Of a stretch of DNA of 64,000 nt, positions 30,317-39,669 are shown in pieces (positions within the stretch are counted from its first letter, which is position 1; each line of letters starts with the position of its first letter). A program made the position numbers and the translations under genes. Source of the stretch: Acidimicrobiales bacterium (lineage in GTDB: Bacteria; Actinomycetota; Acidimicrobiia; Acidimicrobiales; Iamiaceae). Location: NCBI GenBank assembly GCA_035547835.1, contig DASZTW010000005.1:744001-808000 (forward strand), in the 5' to 3' direction. The notes below the pieces were generated by a model. The model was not told the DNA's origin, ran no database searches, and saw nothing but the letters and a program-made list of their open reading frames with translations.

Positions 30317-31573
30317 TCAAAACATCGTGTTGCAAAAAGGGCCTGGGTGGACCGGGAACATCCGGTCGGCGAGCGCCAACGCGCCCGGGGTGTGCTCATC
30401 GACCCGGCCCGCGGCGGCCAGCACCGACGGCGCCACCCCGCCGAGCCACAGCGCGCCCAGCTCCTCGGCGCCGAGCGTGAGGTCGGGGCTGGCCTCCGGC
30501 GCAGGCGTGCAGGACGCGCCGTCCCCTTCCGACGCCCCGCCGGCTTCGAGGCGGAAGCGACCAGCTGCCGAAGGGCGGAACGGGTCGACCACATCGAGCA
30601 CCAACGCACCAGGAGCCGAATAGCTCCGGGCCGCCAGCGCGGCTGCCACGTCGAGCAGCCGGGCCCACAGCCAGTCGGAGATCGATGTGACCTTCAGCCG
30701 CCGTGGCTCGACGAGCCGCCAGCGGATCGGGTCATCGACCGGCCGCACGGGCATCTCCACCTCCCGCACCAGGTCGATCGAGGCCAGGTACTGCCACAGC
30801 GCAGCTTCGACGTCGCGCGTGGTGCCGCACAGCGTGTCGAGCACCACCCTCGTCTCCGGCAAGCGGTGGGTCTCGGTGCCCCAGATGTTGCGCTGGCGGT
30901 ACGTGGCGAACCCGTCGGGCCCGTCGGGACCCTCGTGCACCACCAGGAACAGGGCAGACAGGCCGTGGCGGTGCTGCTCCCGGTCGAGCAGCTCGTCCTC
31001 CCAGCGCGACCGTTGGCGGCTGACCTCACCCACCCGACCCGCGCGGCACCGCTCCCACAGGCCATGCACCACGTCGAGTGCATCGGCCAACGGCAGCAGC
31101 GTGAAGCTCCCGGGGACGTCGAGGTGGTCGCGGAAGGCGGCCCGGTCGACTTCGATCTCGTGGCTCGCGGCCTGCGCGGCGACGCCGAACCCGTAGCGGC
31201 CGTAGATCGACGACTCCGACGCGGTGAGCATGGCCGCGGCCTCGCCGCGCTGCTCCGCGTCGTCGAGCAGCCATTGCATCATGGTGGTGAGCACGCCACG
31301 GCGACGGTGCGTGGGCGCCACGCCGATCATGGTGATGCCGGAGAACGGCACGCTCGCGCCGCCCGGGAGGGTCACCTCGAGCGAAAACGCACCTGACACG
31401 CCCACCCACCGGTCGCCGTCGAGCGCGCCATGACAGCGCTCGGGCTCCCACACCGACCGGTTCTGGTCGATGTCGGCCCGGCTGGGCTGGTCGCCGAAAC
31501 TCTGGAGCACCGGCGTGAAGAACGGCCCCGCTTCGCCCGGGCGCGGGGAACGGAACTCGAGTTCGTCGGACAC
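30317..31573 (-). CDS. Eis-like GNAT N-acetyltransferase
   Basis: The 418-aa protein has a GNAT domain with the acetyl-CoA loop MIGVAPTHRRRGVLTTMMQWLLD (about 82-104), a second degenerate GNAT domain, and a C-terminal SCP2-like domain ending in Phe (FCNTMF), the arrangement of Eis proteins. Eis enzymes acetylate amines, including aminoglycosides, at several positions. Whether this one gives resistance cannot be told. The GTG at 31573 has TAGAAC 7 bases upstream. It follows the TetR gene by 74 bp. Confidence 0.86.
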   Translation of the reverse strand: MSDELEFRSPRPGEAGPFFTPVLQSFGDQPSRADIDQNRSVWEPERCHGALDGDRWVGVSGAFSLEVTLPGGASVPFSGITMIGVAPTHRRRGVLTTMMQWLLDDAEQRGEAAAMLTASESSIYGRYGFGVAAQAASHEIEVDRAAFRDHLDVPGSFTLLPLADALDVVHGLWERCRAGRVGEVSRQRSRWEDELLDREQHRHGLSALFLVVHEGPDGPDGFATYRQRNIWGTETHRLPETRVVLDTLCGTTRDVEAALWQYLASIDLVREVEMPVRPVDDPIRWRLVEPRRLKVTSISDWLWARLLDVAAALAARSYSAPGALVLDVVDPFRPSAAGRFRLEAGGASEGDGASCTPAPEASPDLTLGAEELGALWLGGVAPSVLAAAGRVDEHTPGALALADRMFPVHPGPFCNTMF

Positions 31574-31647
31574 GATTGGCGTTCTACCAGCGGCCGCCGG
31601 TTCCTGCGCGGCGAATTCCCCGCCGACGGTCGCTCACTCGCCCTCGG

Positions 31648-32301
31648 TCAGGGGCGGAAGGCGCGGAGCACGACATCGACGGTGTGCTCGACCAGGTTCG
31701 GGTCGGTGGCCTGGCCGCGCACCAGGTTCTGGTACAGCAGCGTGCCGCTGATCATGTCGGCGATCTGGCCGGCGTCGGCGTCAGCCGACAGCTCGCCACG
31801 GGCGCGGGCCCGCTCCACGACCGCTTTCGAGGCGCCGCGCCGACCTTCGACGAACTCACCGAGCACGTCGCGCACCTCGGGGTTGACCATCGCCTCGGCG
31901 AAGACCGCCGCCATGAGGCGCATGTGGGCTTCGGGCTTCTCGTCGCCGTGCGACTGCAAGAACAACGCCAGCAGATCGCCGCGCACCGTCCCGGTGTCGG
32001 GGACCTCAGGCTCTGGGAGGACGGCCGATGCCACGGCGAGCGCCAAGTGGGTCTTGGAGGAGAACCGGCGGTAGATCGTGGCTTTGCCGACACCGGCCCG
32101 AGCGGCGACGGCGTCGACGGTCATGCCGCCGAAACCCTGCTCGGACAACACCTCCATCGTGGCGTTGATGATGGCTTCAGCAGCGTTCGGGTCGCGGGGC
32201 CGACCGATCTTGCGCTCGGACGGGTCCTCCGCGGGGGTCGCGCGGCTGCTTCTCGCGACGTCGCTCGCGGCGACCTTGTCCGCAGCACGGGCGGCGACCA
32301 T
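31648..32301 (-). CDS. TetR-family regulator
   Basis: The 217-aa protein has an N-terminal helix-turn-helix (EAIINATMEVLSEQGFGGMTVDAVAARAGVGKATIYRRFSSKTHL in pieces, about 43-88) and a ligand-binding C-terminal domain with LLALFLQSH and ADMISGTLLYQ. It lies 1 bp after the MFS exporter and is most likely its local repressor, acting at the inverted repeat 34060-34116. A long polar N-terminal tail (residues 1-38) precedes the DNA-binding domain; starts further in are possible. Confidence 0.85.
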   Translation of the reverse strand: MVAARAADKVAASDVARSSRATPAEDPSERKIGRPRDPNAAEAIINATMEVLSEQGFGGMTVDAVAARAGVGKATIYRRFSSKTHLALAVASAVLPEPEVPDTGTVRGDLLALFLQSHGDEKPEAHMRLMAAVFAEAMVNPEVRDVLGEFVEGRRGASKAVVERARARGELSADADAGQIADMISGTLLYQNLVRGQATDPNLVEHTVDVVLRAFRP

Positions 32302-32302
32302 C

Positions 32303-34045
32303 TCAGGCCTCTGCGGCCGAGCCGTGGAGACCTGCGAGTTCGAGCCGCGCCAGATCGCCGGCGTCGTCGACGGGCCCGACGGCTCCGGCGGGCACCGCCG
32401 CCACATCGGCAGCGTCGGCACCGACCAACTCCTCGTCGAGGCCCGGAAGCTCCTCGCTCATGACCTCATCATGGTCGATGGCCCTCGCTGGGAGGAACAA
32501 CAGGGCGATGATCGCGCCGGCCAGCGCGACGCCGGCACCGATGAGCAGGGCATTGCCGAAGCCGCTGAGGAAGGCCGAGTGGGCGTTGTGCAAGATGCTG
32601 GCCGCGTCGGGCAGCGGGTGGCCGGCGGCCGCCGCCTTGTCGACCACGGCGTGCGCCGCACCGACCTGGTCACCGATGGCCGCGAGCGCCGTGCGGGCCT
32701 CGGCGCCGGTCGAGCCGGGCAGGGACGCGGCCTGCGCAAGGGAGCTGTGGGCGAGCGCCGCGTGGATCTTCGGGCGGTAGACCGAAGCCAGCACCGAGCC
32801 GATCACCGCCACGCCGAGCGCGCCGCCGACCTGCCGGGTGGTGTCGTTCATGGCAGAGCCCACGCCGGCCTTCTCCCGTGGCAGTGAGCCCATGATCGAC
32901 TCCGTGGCGGGCGCCATCGTGAGGCCCATGCCGGTGGCCAGCACGACCATCGGGAACAGGATCGAGGTGAACCCGTCGCCCATCTGGATCTGCCCCAGCC
33001 AGGCCAGGCCGGTGGCGACGAGGGTGAGGCCGCCCGCGACCATGGCTTTGGTACCGAATCGCTCGGCAAGGCGGGCCGACAGCGGCCCGAGGATCATCAA
33101 CGGGATCGCGATCGGCAACATGGCGAACCCGGCCTTGAGGGCGCTGTAGCCGAGGACGCTCTGCAGCAGCTGCGTGATCAAGAAGCTCGAGCCGAACATG
33201 GCGAAGAACACGAACGTGACCGCCACGTTCGCTGCCGAGAAGCGCCGGTTGGCGAAGAAGCGGATCTCGAGCATCGGGTGGTCGCTGCGCAGCTCCCAGG
33301 CGATGAACACGCTGAGCAGGCCGAGACCGACGGCGAACGCCGCGACGATCGGTGTCGCGCCCCAGCCGTGGCTCGGCGCCTCGATCAGACCCCACAGCAC
33401 GGCCACCAGGCCGCTGGTGGACAGCACCGCGCCGAGCGGGTCGAGGCTGGGCGCCGTCTCGTCCTTCGACGACGGCAGGAAGTAGTGGCCGCCCAGCAAG
33501 GCGATGGCGACCACCGGCACGTTGACCAGGAACACCGACCCCCACCAGAAATGCGCCAGCAGGAACCCGCCGATCAGCGGGCCGAACGCCACGCCCCCGG
33601 CCGCCACACCGGCCCAGATGCCGATGGCCCGTGCGCGCTCGCGGGGCTCGGTGAAGATGTTGGTGACCAGCGAGAGCGTGGCCGGCATGATCAACGCCCC
33701 GCCGATGCCCATCAGGCCGCGGGTGGCGATCAGCATGCCTGCCGACGTCGCGAAGGCCGACAGGGCGGAGAACACGCCGAACACGACCAGGCCGACGCTC
33801 AGCGCGCCTTTGCGGCCGAACTTGTCGCCGAGCGCCCCGGTCGTGAGCAGCAGGCCGGCGTACACGATCGTGTAGCCGTCGACGATCCACTGGAGCTGGC
33901 TGTTGGTGGCACCGAGGCTGTCGCTGAGGTGCGGCAGCGCCACGTTCAAGATGGTGTTGTCGAGCCCGATGACGAGGAGGCTGAAGCACAGCACGCCGAG
34001 GGCGAGCCAGCGCCGCTCGTGGATCCGATCTGCGTCGAGGTTCAT
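32303..34045 (-). CDS. MFS drug exporter, DHA2 family (14 segments)
   Basis: The 580-aa membrane protein resembles EmrB/QacA-type proton antiporters. Motif A is seen as GALGDKFGRKGAL (about 72-84), motif C-like VAAGGVAFGPLIGG (about 148-161) and the loop RRFSAANVAVTF. About 14 hydrophobic segments fit the DHA2 type. The last 60 residues are an acidic, alanine-rich cytoplasmic tail. It is transcribed with the TetR gene from a promoter flanked by a large inverted repeat, so it is probably induced by its substrate. The drug or metabolite exported is unknown. Confidence 0.9.
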   Translation of the reverse strand: MNLDADRIHERRWLALGVLCFSLLVIGLDNTILNVALPHLSDSLGATNSQLQWIVDGYTIVYAGLLLTTGALGDKFGRKGALSVGLVVFGVFSALSAFATSAGMLIATRGLMGIGGALIMPATLSLVTNIFTEPRERARAIGIWAGVAAGGVAFGPLIGGFLLAHFWWGSVFLVNVPVVAIALLGGHYFLPSSKDETAPSLDPLGAVLSTSGLVAVLWGLIEAPSHGWGATPIVAAFAVGLGLLSVFIAWELRSDHPMLEIRFFANRRFSAANVAVTFVFFAMFGSSFLITQLLQSVLGYSALKAGFAMLPIAIPLMILGPLSARLAERFGTKAMVAGGLTLVATGLAWLGQIQMGDGFTSILFPMVVLATGMGLTMAPATESIMGSLPREKAGVGSAMNDTTRQVGGALGVAVIGSVLASVYRPKIHAALAHSSLAQAASLPGSTGAEARTALAAIGDQVGAAHAVVDKAAAAGHPLPDAASILHNAHSAFLSGFGNALLIGAGVALAGAIIALLFLPARAIDHDEVMSEELPGLDEELVGADAADVAAVPAGAVGPVDDAGDLARLELAGLHGSAAEA

Positions 34046-34059
34046 GGGGGGATGCTTTC

Positions 34060-34116
34060 GAGTTTCGAGACTGAGGAGTACCGATAAGGATACAACACCA
34101 CTCAGTTCCGAAACTC
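34060..34116. promoter_or_regulatory. inverted-repeat operator and promoter of MFS-TetR operon
   Basis: GAGTTTCGAGACTGAG (34060-34075) and CTCAGTTCCGAAACTC (34101-34116) are inverted copies matching at 14 of 16 positions, 25 bp apart. The AT-rich TATCCTTATC on the minus strand, between them, looks like the promoter core. Two operator halves around a promoter suit the TetR repressor encoded in the same operon. Confidence 0.65.
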
Positions 34117-34181
34117 AACTGTTCCGTATGTGTTTGTCGTCACCCCCTGCGGCGGACAGCCGATGCCGGACGGCCGACGGG

Positions 34182-34586
34182 TCAGCTCACCGGCCGGTGC
34201 TGTTGGTTCGGGCCGGGCGTGATGTTCACCATCTGGCCCGGTTGCACCGGGGTGATCAGGTGCCAGGTGCCCTGTGGCACGACGATCGCCTGTCCGGCAC
34301 CCAGCTCCACGTTGCGCGTACCGTCGGGAAGCTCGAGCCGCACGTTGGCGACGCCCGACACCACACACAGGACCTCGTCCCCGTCGGGGTGCAGTTCCCC
34401 GCGGTGCGGCGGCATCCGCCCCTCCGCGAACGTGAACAGCCCGACGTGCAGGCCGTCGATGTGATGCGGAGGTCGCCCCGGGTCCGACACGACGAACTCG
34501 GCCCTGCGGTCGCTGCGCCGCAACCCGATGACGCGGTCCGACATGTCGATCGGCTGTCCGACCTCGATCGGTTCCACTCCTGCCAT
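34182..34586 (-). CDS. cupin-domain protein
   Basis: The 134-aa protein is a single beta-barrel cupin. Metal-binding motif 1 is seen as GRMPPHRGELHPDGDEVLCVVSG (about 56-78) and motif 2 as VPQGTWHLITP (about 103-113). It may bind a metal and a small molecule or act as an isomerase or dioxygenase; the substrate is unknown. It lies 43 bp downstream of gatB start-to-end order on the same strand and may share its transcript. Confidence 0.8.
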   Translation of the reverse strand: MAGVEPIEVGQPIDMSDRVIGLRRSDRRAEFVVSDPGRPPHHIDGLHVGLFTFAEGRMPPHRGELHPDGDEVLCVVSGVANVRLELPDGTRNVELGAGQAIVVPQGTWHLITPVQPGQMVNITPGPNQQHRPVS

Positions 34587-34629
34587 GGTTCTGTACCTCC
34601 CGTCGTCCGGCGCCGATCGCCGGTTGGGG

Positions 34630-36138
34630 TCAGGTCGTGGCGGCCGCCTTGCGGGCCAAGATGGCCATGACCTCGCCGCCGTTGGCGTTGCCCTTGGTGG
34701 CCTTCATCACCGGCCCCACGAACGCGCCCGACACCTTCTTCGCCCCGGCTTCGTCACCCGACGCGACCGCCGCGCAGTACTTGGCCCAGGCGTCGGGGTT
34801 GGCCGCGATGGCATCGTCGACCGCTTGGTCGACCACGTCGCCGCCCACCGCCTCGAAGCCCTTGGCCTCGGCGATCGCCTGGGGGTCGCCACCGGCTTCG
34901 CCGTCGACCATGGCGGCCAGCACCGCTTTGGCCTGTGTGGCGGTCAGCTCGCCACCCGTCTCCATGGCCACGAGACGGGCGAACGCCTCGGCCGTCACCG
35001 CACCCGCCGCGTCGGCGGTGAGGTTCTGCTCGGCGTGGACGAGCGCACGGCTCCCATCGGCACCGGCGTCGACTGCGGCGAGCACGAGGTCGTCGAGCCC
35101 CCGTTCCACCAGAACCGCGACCGCGTCGGCGGCGCGGTCGGCGCCGGTGGCGTCGGCGAGACGGGCCCGGCGGGCCGAGGGCAGCACCGGCAGGGCGGCG
35201 CGGATCTCCTCGACCCACCCGGCCGACGGTTCGAGCGGCACCAGATCGGGCTCGGGGAAGTAGCGATAGTCCTCGGCTTCCTCCTTGACCCGCATGGTGG
35301 ACGTGCGGCCTGCGGTGTCGTCCCAGTGGCGGGTCTCCTGGCGGATCGACTCGCCGGCCTGCACGGCCTCGTACTGCCGGCGGGCCTCGTACTCGATGGC
35401 CCGGCCGAGCGACCGCAGCGAGTTGAGGTTCTTGATCTCGCAGCGGGTGCCGAAGTCGGTGCCGACCTCGTGAACCGACACGTTGGCGTCGACCCGCATC
35501 GAGCCTTCCTCCATCTTCCCGTCGCTCACACCGGTGGCGACCAGGATCGCCCGCAGCTCGGCGACGTAGGCGCGGGCCTGCTCCGCCGTGCGGATGTCGG
35601 GCCGGCTCACGATCTCGAGCAGCGGCACGCCGGCGCGGTTGTAGTCGACCAGCGAGTAGTCGGCGCCTTGGATCCGGCCGCTGCCGCCCATGTGGGTGGA
35701 CTTGCCGGTGTCCTCTTCGAGGTGGGCGCGCTCGACCCCGATGCGGGTGCCGTCGGGCAGTTCCAACCAGCCGTCGACGTTGATCGGCTTGTCGTATTGG
35801 CTGATCTGGAAGTCCTTCGGCATGTCCGGATAGAAGTAGTTCTTCCGGGCGAACACGCTGGGCTCCACCGAGCAGTTGAGGGCCAGGCCGAGCCGGATCG
35901 CCAGCTCCACGGCCTTGTGGTTCAACACGGGAAGCGACCCCGGCAACCCGAGCGTGGTCGGGTCGATGTTCGTGTTGGGGTCGGAACCGAACGCGTTGGG
36001 TGCGGCCGAGAACATCTTGGTGGCGGTCAGCAGCTCGGCGTGGACTTCGAGGCCGACCACCAGCTCCCAGCCGTCGGGCAGGAGACCGGCGCCGGCGCCA
36101 GACGTGTCCGAGGCTGCGGACGTGTCGGTCGTGGACAT
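34630..36138 (-). CDS. gatB: Asp/Glu-tRNA amidotransferase subunit B
   Basis: GatB activates the misacylated Glu-tRNA(Gln) or Asp-tRNA(Asn) that is then amidated with ammonia from GatA. The 502-aa protein shows WELVVGLEVHAELLTATKMFS (about 25-45), the zinc/kinase region KNYFYPDMPKDFQISQYDKPI (about 99-119), HLEEDTGKSTH (about 142-152) and a C-terminal YqeY-like tail (about 360-500). Its ATG shares one base with the gatA stop (TGATG). Order is gatC-gatA-gatB. Confidence 0.95.
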   Translation of the reverse strand: MSTTDTSAASDTSGAGAGLLPDGWELVVGLEVHAELLTATKMFSAAPNAFGSDPNTNIDPTTLGLPGSLPVLNHKAVELAIRLGLALNCSVEPSVFARKNYFYPDMPKDFQISQYDKPINVDGWLELPDGTRIGVERAHLEEDTGKSTHMGGSGRIQGADYSLVDYNRAGVPLLEIVSRPDIRTAEQARAYVAELRAILVATGVSDGKMEEGSMRVDANVSVHEVGTDFGTRCEIKNLNSLRSLGRAIEYEARRQYEAVQAGESIRQETRHWDDTAGRTSTMRVKEEAEDYRYFPEPDLVPLEPSAGWVEEIRAALPVLPSARRARLADATGADRAADAVAVLVERGLDDLVLAAVDAGADGSRALVHAEQNLTADAAGAVTAEAFARLVAMETGGELTATQAKAVLAAMVDGEAGGDPQAIAEAKGFEAVGGDVVDQAVDDAIAANPDAWAKYCAAVASGDEAGAKKVSGAFVGPVMKATKGNANGGEVMAILARKAAATT

Positions 36139-37583
36139 CAGGCCTCCCCTCCCGTGGCGGGCGCGGCCGCTTCGAGCGCGGCTCCCACTTGGAACATGAC
36201 GGGCTCGCCGAGCGCAGGCGCCAGCACTTGCACGCCGACCGGCAAGCCGTCGTCGCCGGTGCCGAACGGCACCGACATGGCCGGGTCGCCGGCCAGGTTC
36301 GACGGGATCGTGCACACGTCGTTGAGGTACATGGTGAGCGGGTCGGCGGTCTTGGCGCCGAGCTCGAACGCGGTGGTGGGCGACGTGGGCGCGAGCAATA
36401 CGTCGAAGCGCTCGTACGCCTTCGCGAAGTCGCGGACGATGAGGGTTCGGACGCGTTGCGCCTTGCCGTAGTACGCGTCGTAGTAGCCAGCCGACAAGGC
36501 GTAGGTGCCGAGCATGATCCGTCGCTTGACCTCGGCGCCGAACCCTTGGGTGCGGGTGGCGACCATGGTGTCCTCGGCGGTCGGCCCGTCGACCCGCAAG
36601 CCGTAGCGCATGCCGTCGAAGCGGGCCAGGTTGCTCGACGCCTCGGCCGGGGCGATCAGGTAGTACGCCGACAGGCCGTACACCGTTGCCGGCACCGAGA
36701 CCTCGTCGACCTTGGCGCCGGCCGCGGCCAGCGCATCGGCGGCCTCACGGGTGCGGGCAGCGACGTCAGGCGCGATGCCGAGGTCGAACAGCTCGGAGAT
36801 CACACCGACCCGCAGCCCGTCGACCCCGCGGTCGAGCCCCGCAACCAGGTCCGCGGGCGGTTCCGGGATCGAGGTGGAGTCGAGCGGGTCGTGGCCGCCG
36901 ATCACCGTGAGCAGCGCGGCGGCGTCGGCCACGGTCGTCGCGAACGGCCCGATCTGGTCGAGGCTCGATGCGAACGCGATGAGGCCGTATCGGCTGACCG
37001 CGCCGTACGTGGGCTTCACCCCCACGACCCCGCACAGCGCGGCGGGTTGGCGGATGGAACCCCCGGTGTCGGAGCCGAGCGCCAGCGGCGCGAAGCCCGC
37101 GGCCACCGCTGCGGCGCTACCGCCGCTCGACCCGCCCGGGACCCTGGTGGGGTCGAGCGGGTTGCGAGTGGGCCCGAACGCCGAGTTCTCGGTGGAAGAG
37201 CCCATGGCGAACTCGTCGAGGTTGGCCTTGCCGATCGCCACGGCGCCCGCCGCTCGCACGCGTTGGACGACCGTCGCGTCGTAGGGCGGCCGCCACCCTT
37301 GGAGGATCTTCGAGGAGCAGGTGGTGGCGATGCCGCGGGTGCACAAGTTGTCCTTCAGCGCGATCGGCACGCCCGCGAGCGGGCCCGGGTCCTGGCCCGC
37401 CGCCACTTGGGCGTCGACCGCGTCGGCTGCCTCGCGGGCCTGGTCGGCCAGCACCTCGTTGAACGCGTGGATATCGCCCTCGCGCGCCTCGATGGCGGCC
37501 AGATGGGTGTCGAGCACCTCGCGAGCGGATCGGTCGCCGGCCCGCACGGCGGCCGCGAGCTGGAGCGCGGTCTCGGCGCTCAC
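36138..37583 (-). CDS. gatA: Asp/Glu-tRNA amidotransferase subunit A
   Basis: GatA is the amidase that releases ammonia from glutamine. The 481-aa protein has the amidase signature with the Lys-cisSer-Ser triad: ALKDNLCT (about 71-78) and [27 protein letters not shown] in pieces (about 147-175). It starts with GTG at 37583, overlapping the gatC stop by 4 bases (GTGA). Confidence 0.95.
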   Translation of the reverse strand: MSAETALQLAAAVRAGDRSAREVLDTHLAAIEAREGDIHAFNEVLADQAREAADAVDAQVAAGQDPGPLAGVPIALKDNLCTRGIATTCSSKILQGWRPPYDATVVQRVRAAGAVAIGKANLDEFAMGSSTENSAFGPTRNPLDPTRVPGGSSGGSAAAVAAGFAPLALGSDTGGSIRQPAALCGVVGVKPTYGAVSRYGLIAFASSLDQIGPFATTVADAAALLTVIGGHDPLDSTSIPEPPADLVAGLDRGVDGLRVGVISELFDLGIAPDVAARTREAADALAAAGAKVDEVSVPATVYGLSAYYLIAPAEASSNLARFDGMRYGLRVDGPTAEDTMVATRTQGFGAEVKRRIMLGTYALSAGYYDAYYGKAQRVRTLIVRDFAKAYERFDVLLAPTSPTTAFELGAKTADPLTMYLNDVCTIPSNLAGDPAMSVPFGTGDDGLPVGVQVLAPALGEPVMFQVGAALEAAAPATGGEA

Positions 37584-37882
37584 GGCTCCTCCCCCAGGAT
37601 CTGCGGCACGCCGAACATCCCGGACTCGGCGCGAGGCGCAGCCGCCAGCACTTCGTCGCGGTCGAGCGTGACGCCGACGACGTCGTCGCGCAGCACGTTG
37701 CGCAGGGGGTAGGGGTGCGAGGTGGGCGGCACGTCGCCGACGTCGAGCGCCTCGACATCGGCCGCGTGGCCCAAGATGTCGGCGAGCTGGCCGGTGAACG
37801 TGTCGAGCTCGTCGTCGGACAGCCGCAGTCGTGCCAGCTTCGCCACATGCGCGACCTCGTCACGCGTGATGCGTTCGGACAT
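37580..37882 (-). CDS. gatC: Asp/Glu-tRNA amidotransferase subunit C
   Basis: The 100-aa subunit wraps GatA and GatB together. It shows [20 protein letters not shown] (7-26) and the usual ending with RNVLRDDVV and [16 protein letters not shown] at 37890-37895 ends 7 bases before the ATG, marking the operon promoter and a leaderless transcript. Confidence 0.93.
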   Translation of the reverse strand: MSERITRDEVAHVAKLARLRLSDDELDTFTGQLADILGHAADVEALDVGDVPPTSHPYPLRNVLRDDVVGVTLDRDEVLAAAPRAESGMFGVPQILGEEP

Positions 37883-38041
37883 GGCAGCGATGCTAGAGCA
37901 CCCCTTTCCGAGCACCTCACAGCGCCCACCGGGGCACGCTCCGGTGCCCACAACGGTGGGAGTGCGGGCGTGGTGGCCGTGGCGACAGCCGTCGCACGGT
38001 CGTTGCGTGGCGCGATCGGCGACGGGCAGAATCTGGCTCTG

Positions 38042-38671
38042 GTGGCGAAGAACCGGGTTTCTGAGGCCGACGACGTGGCGGTGCGGATCGCGGCCCGGTC
38101 GCTGGCGAAACGGGGGGCCGACTACACCACCGAGGTCCGCCGGTTGCTCGATTCGGCGCTGGCCGTGATGGCCCGCCACGGCACGGCGTCCAAGGCGAGG
38201 GTGGCCGACATCGTGGCCGAAGCCGGACTGTCGAACGACGCCTTCTACCGCCACTTCCCGTCGAAAGACGCGCTCGTGCTGGCCTTGCTCGAGGACGGCA
38301 CCGAACGGCTCGCCCGCTACGTGGCCCACCAGATGGACAAGGCGCCGACCGCCGAAGGCAAGGTCCGCAAGTGGGTCGAGGGGATGCTGTCGCAGACCAG
38401 CGAACCCACCGCCACCACCACACTCGCGATCCTGGCGTACGGCAACGGCCATCCCGACCCGAGCGTCGACCACTACAACGCCAGTGTTCCTGTCGCCGCG
38501 CTCCTGGTGGCGCCGTTTCGCGACCTCGGGAACGCCGACCCTGGCCCCGACACACTGCTGGTGGCCCACGCGGTGATCGGCCGGGTGTCGGACTTTTTGT
38601 GGTCTCGCACGCATCCGACCGCCGCCGACCTCGACCGCATCGCCGCCTTCTGCCTGCGCGCCGCTATCTGA
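38042..38671 (+). CDS. TetR-family regulator
   Basis: About 209 aa. A helix-turn-helix (LLDSALAVMARHGTASKARVADIVAEAGLSNDAFYRHFPSKDAL in pieces, about 36-80) is followed by a C-terminal domain of TetR type. Its target is unknown. The GTG at 38042 was chosen because TTGCGT (38003-38008) and CAGAAT (38027-38032), 18 bp apart, place the transcription start beside it; the open frame continues upstream but is antisense to gatC. Confidence 0.8.
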   Translation: MAKNRVSEADDVAVRIAARSLAKRGADYTTEVRRLLDSALAVMARHGTASKARVADIVAEAGLSNDAFYRHFPSKDALVLALLEDGTERLARYVAHQMDKAPTAEGKVRKWVEGMLSQTSEPTATTTLAILAYGNGHPDPSVDHYNASVPVAALLVAPFRDLGNADPGPDTLLVAHAVIGRVSDFLWSRTHPTAADLDRIAAFCLRAAI

Positions 38672-38718
38672 GCGAACTCCGCAGACGTGTGGGTGTCGGC
38701 TGCCCCGAACTCTCCGAA
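38672..38718. repeat. degenerate palindromic element (copy A)
   Basis: The right half (CCGAACTCTCCGAAG, up to 38718) and the central GTGTGGGTG...TGCCC match the hairpin at 39508-39550, but the left arm has decayed. It lies between convergent genes, just after the TetR stop. Confidence 0.45.
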
Positions 38719-38725
38719 GGTCGGC

Positions 38726-39481
38726 TCAGCCGGCGGTGACCTTGTTGGCGAAGTCGACCACCGACTGGTTGATGAGGTCCTTGTCGTAGTCGAGTGTGGC
38801 CACGTGGAAGCTCCGCTCGAGGGTGACCCGCTCGACCGGACCGCTGACACCCGCCGCGATCGCGTCGCTGTCTCCCGGCGGCACCACGTGGTCCTGCGGG
38901 CTGTTCAGCACGAGCGTCGGGCACTGGACCGATCCGAGCGAGCCACTCACCGCGGGCAACGCGTCGGCAAGGCTCTCGAGCGGGAGCAGCGGCGTGCGGT
39001 CATAGGCCAACTCGGTGCTGTCGGGATCGGCGATGTCGGAGCCGATGCCGTCCATGGTCTGGTCACCGCCGGCCAGGAGCGCCTCGGCGAGCTCGCGGAG
39101 CCCCGGCTGGTCCTGCGCCGCGGCGTTGACCAGCGCGATGCCGGCGATCTCGGGATGGCGTTCGGCGAGCCACAACGTGAGCGTGCCGCCCATCGACAGT
39201 CCGGTCACGATCACCTTGCCGGGGCAGCGCCCGACCAGTCGCTGGTAGGCCGCTTCGGCCGCCGCGGACCAGTCGTCCCAGGAAGTGGTGAGCATGTCGT
39301 CGACCGAGGTGCCGTGGCCCGGAAGCAACGGCAGCTCCACGCCGAAGCCGGCGCCGGCCAACGCTTCGGCCAGGCCGCGCATCGAGTGGGGGCTGCCGGT
39401 GAAGCCGTGCAGCACGAGGGCCCCGTTGGGGCCACCGGGCGCCGACCACGGCTCGGCGCCCGGAAGAATCGGATCCGTCAT
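38726..39481 (-). CDS. alpha/beta hydrolase, carboxylesterase/lipase (Est30-like)
   Basis: About 251 aa with the layout of monoacylglycerol lipases and Est30 esterases: oxyanion segment LVLHGFTGSPHSMRGLAEAL, PLLPGHGTS, nucleophile elbow TGLSMGGTLTLWLAE (about 92-106), acid in LNSPQDHVVPP (about 195-205), histidine in ERSFHVATLDYDKD (about 225-238). It lacks a signal peptide. The ATG at 39481 has TAGCGT 7 bases upstream. The gene is flanked on both sides by related palindromic elements. Confidence 0.87.
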   Translation of the reverse strand: MTDPILPGAEPWSAPGGPNGALVLHGFTGSPHSMRGLAEALAGAGFGVELPLLPGHGTSVDDMLTTSWDDWSAAAEAAYQRLVGRCPGKVIVTGLSMGGTLTLWLAERHPEIAGIALVNAAAQDQPGLRELAEALLAGGDQTMDGIGSDIADPDSTELAYDRTPLLPLESLADALPAVSGSLGSVQCPTLVLNSPQDHVVPPGDSDAIAAGVSGPVERVTLERSFHVATLDYDKDLINQSVVDFANKVTAG

Positions 39482-39507
39482 GGCGTGCACGCTACGTCAC
39501 TGCGTTC

Positions 39508-39550
39508 TTCGGAGAGTTGTGGGTGCCAGGTGCCCACAGAACTCTCCGAA
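39508..39550. repeat. palindromic element (copy B)
   Basis: TTCGGAGAGTT pairs with AACTCTCCGAA, then after a 2-base bulge GTGGG pairs with CCCAC, around a 9-base loop. Copy A is at 38672-38718, on the other side of the hydrolase gene. Here it lies upstream of both flanking genes, so it is not an ordinary terminator. Confidence 0.6.
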
Positions 39551-39568
39551 GTTCGGTCGGGGGGAATC

Positions 39569-39617
39569 TTGACCCTTCACGAAGAATGGTCGAAGAATTG
39601 CTTGACCCGCGGGTCAA
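39569..39617 (+). promoter_or_regulatory. promoter and palindromic operator of TetR gene
   Basis: TTGACC (39569-39574) and AAGAAT (39593-39598) are 18 bp apart. The predicted start falls within TTGACCCGCGGGTCAA (39602-39617), a perfect 16-bp palindrome. This placement suits repression of the downstream TetR gene by its own product. Confidence 0.68.
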
Positions 39618-39669
39618 CCCGCCGCCGGTCAACCGCCGTCCCCTCCGCCTGGAGGTCCGAGCCGAAGGC

